Shown here one piece after another: positions 21,490 to 25,059 of a DNA stretch of 25,059 nucleotides. Source of the stretch: Acidaminococcaceae bacterium. Lineage in GTDB: Bacteria; Bacillota; Negativicutes; Acidaminococcales; Acidaminococcaceae. Where the stretch lies: positions 1 to 25,059 of the forward strand of contig JAFSOW010000223.1 in NCBI GenBank assembly GCA_017443165.1, given 5' to 3'. Each line of letters starts with the position of its first letter. Within the stretch, counting starts at the first letter, position 1. The notes below the pieces were generated by a model that saw only the letters and a list, made by a program, of their open reading frames with translations, made no database searches and was not told where the DNA came from. The position numbers were made by a program, and so were the translations under genes.

Positions 21490-22482
21490 GTGGCGTTAAC
21501 GTATCGCAGAAGAACATCGGCGATGGTGGAAGGCGCGATCTGCGCGGCCATTGCAATCGTTTTTAATTTATTGTTTGCTTATGTTCCCTTTATGGGGATC
21601 ATTTTAAACCTGATCATGCCCCTGCCCCTGGTGGTCTGCGGCATGCGGAACGGGATGCGCTGGAGCATCATGGCTGCCGTGGTATCCACGGTGCTGGTGG
21701 CCATGACCGTGAATCCGATCCATGCGTTGTTTTACATCGGCGTGTACGGTGTCATGGGCATCGTGCTGGGCGAGTGCATGCACCGCCACCTGCCGGCGCA
21801 GAAGCTGTTGCTGTATGCATCCATCGGGGCGCTGGCCAGTATCGGCATCAACATGCTGCTGGCCCTGTATGTAATGGGCATCCATCCTGTGGACATGATG
21901 TTCAAGTCGCTGGACGATGCCATCCCGCAGATTGCGGCATCATTTAACACGGGGAACATGACGCCGGAACAGTCCGCGGCCTTTACAGCCCAGATGACGG
22001 AAATGGTCTCCATGATCAAGATCATCCTGCCGGGCGCCATGCTGCTGATGGCGCCGATCCTGGTGATGATCAACTACTGGGTGGCCCGCAGGATTCTGGC
22101 CAGGACCGGGGAGACATTCCCGGAATTTCCCCCGGTGGACGAGTGGTCCTTCCCGCCGGTGGTGGCGCTGGTCTACGTGGCGGCCCTTTTTGGCATCCAG
22201 TTTTTTGTCAACGACCGGACCCATATCGGTTACACCATCTGCGCCAACGTGTGGGCCATATGCAGCATGCTGCTGATGGTGCAGGGACTGGTGTTTATCT
22301 ACTGGTATCTCAAAACCCATAACAAACCCCTCTGGTGGATGCGGGTGCTTATCCCCGTTTCCATGTTTATTTCCCTGGTGGGACTGCTTGTGACCTATGT
22401 GGGCGCGTACGACATCCTGTTTGACGCCCGCAAGCTCCGGACGAAGAAATATGCGGCGGAACGGGAACAAAAAAAGAAATAA
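21490..22482 (+). CDS. yybS: YybS-family (DUF2232) membrane protein
   Basis: The 330-residue integral membrane protein is read from a GTG at 21490, five bases after AGGAGG; a TTG at 21466 is also in frame but would place the ribosome binding site inside the gene. About eight hydrophobic helices are visible, among them near residues 10-40, 45-85, 105-130, 180-200, 225-245, 250-275 and 285-310, with a charged tail (RKLRTKKYAAEREQKKK). The GTSxxxEGAI-like start (RRRTSAMVEGAICAAIAIVFNLL) and the position upstream of gdpP and rplI identify it as YybS/DUF2232. Its fold resembles small-molecule transporters of the ECF-S class, but no substrate is established. The terminator of the previous gene and a promoter at 21329 make it the first gene of the operon. 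Confidence 0.9.
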   Translation: MALTYRRRTSAMVEGAICAAIAIVFNLLFAYVPFMGIILNLIMPLPLVVCGMRNGMRWSIMAAVVSTVLVAMTVNPIHALFYIGVYGVMGIVLGECMHRHLPAQKLLLYASIGALASIGINMLLALYVMGIHPVDMMFKSLDDAIPQIAASFNTGNMTPEQSAAFTAQMTEMVSMIKIILPGAMLLMAPILVMINYWVARRILARTGETFPEFPPVDEWSFPPVVALVYVAALFGIQFFVNDRTHIGYTICANVWAICSMLLMVQGLVFIYWYLKTHNKPLWWMRVLIPVSMFISLVGLLVTYVGAYDILFDARKLRTKKYAAEREQKKK

Positions 22483-22536
22483 AGGTTCCGCAACTGGATT
22501 GTCGTATAACTTACGAAGCATTATGAGGTGATTGGA

Positions 22537-24630
22537 ATGTTTGGAAGCAGGAGCCAGTTCTCCAACTGGAAAGAAATCTGTGTTTATGTGCTGATCATTG
22601 CCCTGCTGATAGCCGGACTATGTTTCCTGCAGCCGCTGTTCATTCCGGCGGGTGTGCTGATATTCATTATAGTAGTCTGGTTTGCCCGCCGGGCCTATAC
22701 CAGAAAGAAACAGATACTGTCCGATTATCTGGACGACGTGATTCGTAATATTGAGCGTTCCGTACATTATTCTACAAAGAACCTGGATATAGGGATTGCC
22801 GTATTTTCCAGTGACGGAAGGCTGCAGTGGAAAAATGAAAAATTCCAGGAATGGACCGGTCTGAAAACACTGGAGAAAAAGAAACCGGAAGAGGTGCTCC
22901 CCCTGCCGGAGAACGCGTTTGAAACCATGTGCGTAAAGGACGACAGCAAGCTCATTAAGATGCGGGGCCGGTATTACAACATGCGTTATTTCAGCGTGCA
23001 GAACCCGGCTAAAACTACGGACGGCAAGGAAGCCGCCACGGCCAGTACGCTGATGGTTTACCTGACGGATGTAACCGAATGGGAACAGCTGAAGCAGCGC
23101 TTTGCGGAAGAACGCCTGTGCCTGGCTTTTGTCCGCTTCGACAATTATGAAGACGTAATGAAAGGCCTCGGGGAAAGCGCCCGGGCCAACCTGAACGGGG
23201 AAATCGGCCAGATCCTTAATAAATGGGTAGAGTCTTTGCGCGGGTTTGTGGTGCGCGCCAATAATGAAAACTTAGTGGTGGGCATAAACTATAAAAACCT
23301 GCAGAAAGCAATCGATGATAAATTTTCCATCCTGGACAAGGTGCGGGAGGTGCGGCTGGAGAACAAACTGGCGCCTACCATCAGCATCGGCATCTCCAAA
23401 GACGGGGACACCCTGCAGGACGTCAGCATGCACGCAGCCAAGGCGCTGGATCTTGCCCTGGGCCGGGGCGGCGACCAGGTCGTGGTGGAATGCGACAAGC
23501 AGATGCAGTATTTTGGCGGGACCAACGCGGTCAGTGCCAAAAGCACACGGGTGCGGGCCCGGATCGTGGCCCACAACATCCGGGAGCAGATGGAAGAGGC
23601 GGACAAGGTCTTTGTCATGGGCCATGCCAATGAAGATTATGATTCCATCGGCAGCGCCGTCGGTGTGGCCAAGCTGGCCCTGTCCCGGAACAAACCTACG
23701 TTTATTGTGGTCAGTGACCGCAGCACGTCCCTGCAGAAACTGAAAAAACTGGTATTTAACGGTGAACTGAATATTTCCGAAGAAGACAAACAGTATGAAG
23801 GCATTTTCGTTCACGAAGAAGACATCCTGAAAGAAATCACGCCGAGGAGCCTGCTGATGCTGGTGGATCATCACCGGGCCGTGTTAAGCGCCAGCCAGAA
23901 AGTGCTGGAAGCGATTCCCCAGAAACGGATCATCATCGACCACCACCGGAGAGCGGAAGATATCATCAAGAATACGATTCTGAAATACATGGAGCCCTCT
24001 TCTTCCTCAGCTAGCGAGCTTGTGACGGAACTGACGGGGTACTTTGACGACAAGCTGGAATTCACCAAAGGGGAAGCTACGGCGTTGTACAGCGGTCTGG
24101 TGGTGGATACCAAGAACTTCAATGTGCAGACCGGCGCCCGGACCTTTGAAGCGGCGGCCCTGCTCCGCACTTCCGGGGCTGATCCGGTCCTGGTACGGCA
24201 GTTGTTCAAGGACGACCTGGACGCGTTCCGGAAACGGTACCGCCTGATCGCCGACGCGGAAACACCGCTGCCCCATATGGCGATAGCCGTCAACCGCAAC
24301 GTGGAAAACACCAGTGAGACTTCAATTCTCGCGGCCCAGGCGGCGGATGCCATGATCAATGTTACGGAAATCGCCGTGGGCGTGGTAATTTCCGCATGCA
24401 CGGACGGCTGTGTAAATGTAAGCGCCCGCAGCGACGGCAGCATCAATGTCCAGATCATCATGGAAGAATTAGGCGGCGGCGGTCATCAGACGGTGGCCGG
24501 CGTGCAAATCCAGAATGCCGATGCGGATGAAATCAAACGGCAGATTATCGAATTAACGAAGAAACAGTTTGACGAAGCAGAAGAGAAGGAGAAGGAGAAA
24601 GAAAAGAATGAAAGTTATCTTATTGAGTGA
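22537..24630 (+). CDS. gdpP: Cyclic-di-AMP phosphodiesterase GdpP (YybT), DHH/DHHA1 family
   Basis: The 697-residue membrane-bound enzyme has the standard GdpP layout: two transmembrane helices (about 14-50), a PAS-like domain (70-175), a degenerate GGDEF domain without an intact GGDEF motif (190-320), the DHH domain (355-480) and DHHA1 (about 570-665). Catalytic metal ligands are visible: His363, Asp367 and Asp369 in GHANEDYD, Asp444 in VDHHR, His469/His470 in IDHHRR, and Asp524 in VVDTKNF; GGGGHQ (647-652) closes DHHA1. It hydrolyses c-di-AMP to pApA and so controls potassium and osmotic balance and wall stress. The ATG at 22537 follows TGAGGTGATTGGA. The gene overlaps rplI by 23 bases. Confidence 0.97.
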   Translation: MFGSRSQFSNWKEICVYVLIIALLIAGLCFLQPLFIPAGVLIFIIVVWFARRAYTRKKQILSDYLDDVIRNIERSVHYSTKNLDIGIAVFSSDGRLQWKNEKFQEWTGLKTLEKKKPEEVLPLPENAFETMCVKDDSKLIKMRGRYYNMRYFSVQNPAKTTDGKEAATASTLMVYLTDVTEWEQLKQRFAEERLCLAFVRFDNYEDVMKGLGESARANLNGEIGQILNKWVESLRGFVVRANNENLVVGINYKNLQKAIDDKFSILDKVREVRLENKLAPTISIGISKDGDTLQDVSMHAAKALDLALGRGGDQVVVECDKQMQYFGGTNAVSAKSTRVRARIVAHNIREQMEEADKVFVMGHANEDYDSIGSAVGVAKLALSRNKPTFIVVSDRSTSLQKLKKLVFNGELNISEEDKQYEGIFVHEEDILKEITPRSLLMLVDHHRAVLSASQKVLEAIPQKRIIIDHHRRAEDIIKNTILKYMEPSSSSASELVTELTGYFDDKLEFTKGEATALYSGLVVDTKNFNVQTGARTFEAAALLRTSGADPVLVRQLFKDDLDAFRKRYRLIADAETPLPHMAIAVNRNVENTSETSILAAQAADAMINVTEIAVGVVISACTDGCVNVSARSDGSINVQIIMEELGGGGHQTVAGVQIQNADADEIKRQIIELTKKQFDEAEEKEKEKEKNESYLIE

Positions 24631-25059
24631 TGTTAAAAAATTAGGGAAAAAAGGGGATGTTGTGGAAACGGCGGAAGGCTACGGCCGCAACTATCTGATC
24701 CCCCGTAAGTTAGCAAAAGAGGCTACTGCGGTCAACATGAACCAGGCCATGCAGGATAAAAAAGTGGCAGAACACCGGGCTGCCCAGCGGAAAGACGAAG
24801 CGGTGATGCTGGCTTCCCAGGTGGAAAAGGTTACCGTGAAAATGAAATTAAAAGTCGGCGCCAATGGAAAGCTGTTCGGCGCCATTACGTCCAAAGATGT
24901 GGCGGAAGCCCTGATGAAGCAGACCGGCCTGGAGGTTGACCGCCGCAAGATCTGCTTCAATGTTGCGGTATATAGCGAGAAAGGTATCGTCGGCCGTGGC
25001 ACTCACGAGCGCTTCATCATCGACGAAAAACGTTTCGGCGAAAAAATCAGTTCCCGCTG
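24608..25059 (+). CDS. rplI: 50S ribosomal protein L9, with an abnormal C-terminal tail; runs off the window
   Basis: The start at 24608 overlaps the end of gdpP by 23 bases in another frame, and AGAAGGAGAAGGAG lies in the gdpP coding sequence upstream. Residues 1-115 are ordinary L9: MKVILLSDVKKLGKKGDVVE, then GYGRNYLIPRKLA, the long connecting helix, and GKLFGAITSKDVAEALMK with LEVDRRKI. After that L9 should continue with a KxxG...L/VHPEV-type C-terminal lobe. Instead the same frame reads CFNVAVYSEKGIVGRGTHE, then RFIIDEKRFGEKISSR, with no L9 match in any frame. This resembles the last strand and tail of FlK-type thioesterases (GEGTHERFIID). No stop is seen before the window ends. I trust L9 identity to about 24950; the tail may be an assembly chimera. 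Confidence 0.85.
   Translation, partial: MKVILLSDVKKLGKKGDVVETAEGYGRNYLIPRKLAKEATAVNMNQAMQDKKVAEHRAAQRKDEAVMLASQVEKVTVKMKLKVGANGKLFGAITSKDVAEALMKQTGLEVDRRKICFNVAVYSEKGIVGRGTHERFIIDEKRFGEKISSR

Overview
The window looks like chromosomal DNA of a Firmicutes-type bacterium of moderate G+C content. Supporting evidence is the yybS-gdpP-rplI gene order, a YneA-like LysM protein behind an SOS-like promoter, and Rrf2 next to mnmA. Purine-rich Shine-Dalgarno sites and sigma-A-type promoters fit too. My guess, an inference only, is the Negativicutes (Acidaminococcus/Phascolarctobacterium-like). I see no transposase, integrase, phage gene, CRISPR array, rRNA or tRNA.

Layout. 1-2.2 kb: two unrecognised small proteins, one secreted, and a convergent von Willebrand A protein. 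2.4-7.3 kb: a LysR regulator divergent from a co-directional set: carbon-nitrogen hydrolase, HP0310/PuuE-like deacetylase-fold hydrolase, a small Cys/His protein, and a CobW/COG0523 GTPase. This reads as a regulated metal-dependent amide or cyclic-amide pathway and is the best candidate here for an undescribed system. 7.3-10.2 kb: minus-strand PAP2 phosphatase, exported VanX-like D-Ala-D-Ala dipeptidase and a macrodomain protein with an extra C-terminal domain. 10.3-12.5 kb: a secreted SH3-domain protein and a convergent exported His-rich repeat protein. 12.8-13.2 kb: a Lys-rich small protein.

13.3-17.4 kb: a probable five-gene operon (Rrf2 regulator, HD protein, MnmA tRNA thiolase, secreted protein, second HD protein). 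17.4-18.6 kb: PncA nicotinamidase, whose terminator lies inside the convergent HD gene, divergent from the YneA-like gene. 18.7-21.2 kb: glutamyl-Q tRNA(Asp) synthetase divergent from a large acidic membrane protein. 21.3-25.06 kb: the yybS-gdpP-rplI operon, which joins c-di-AMP turnover to ribosomal protein L9.

The last roughly 110 bases are odd. L9 runs normally to about residue 115, then the frame continues as a tail that is not L9 and resembles the C-terminus of FlK-type thioesterases. This is either an assembly chimera at the sequence end or a real recombination.
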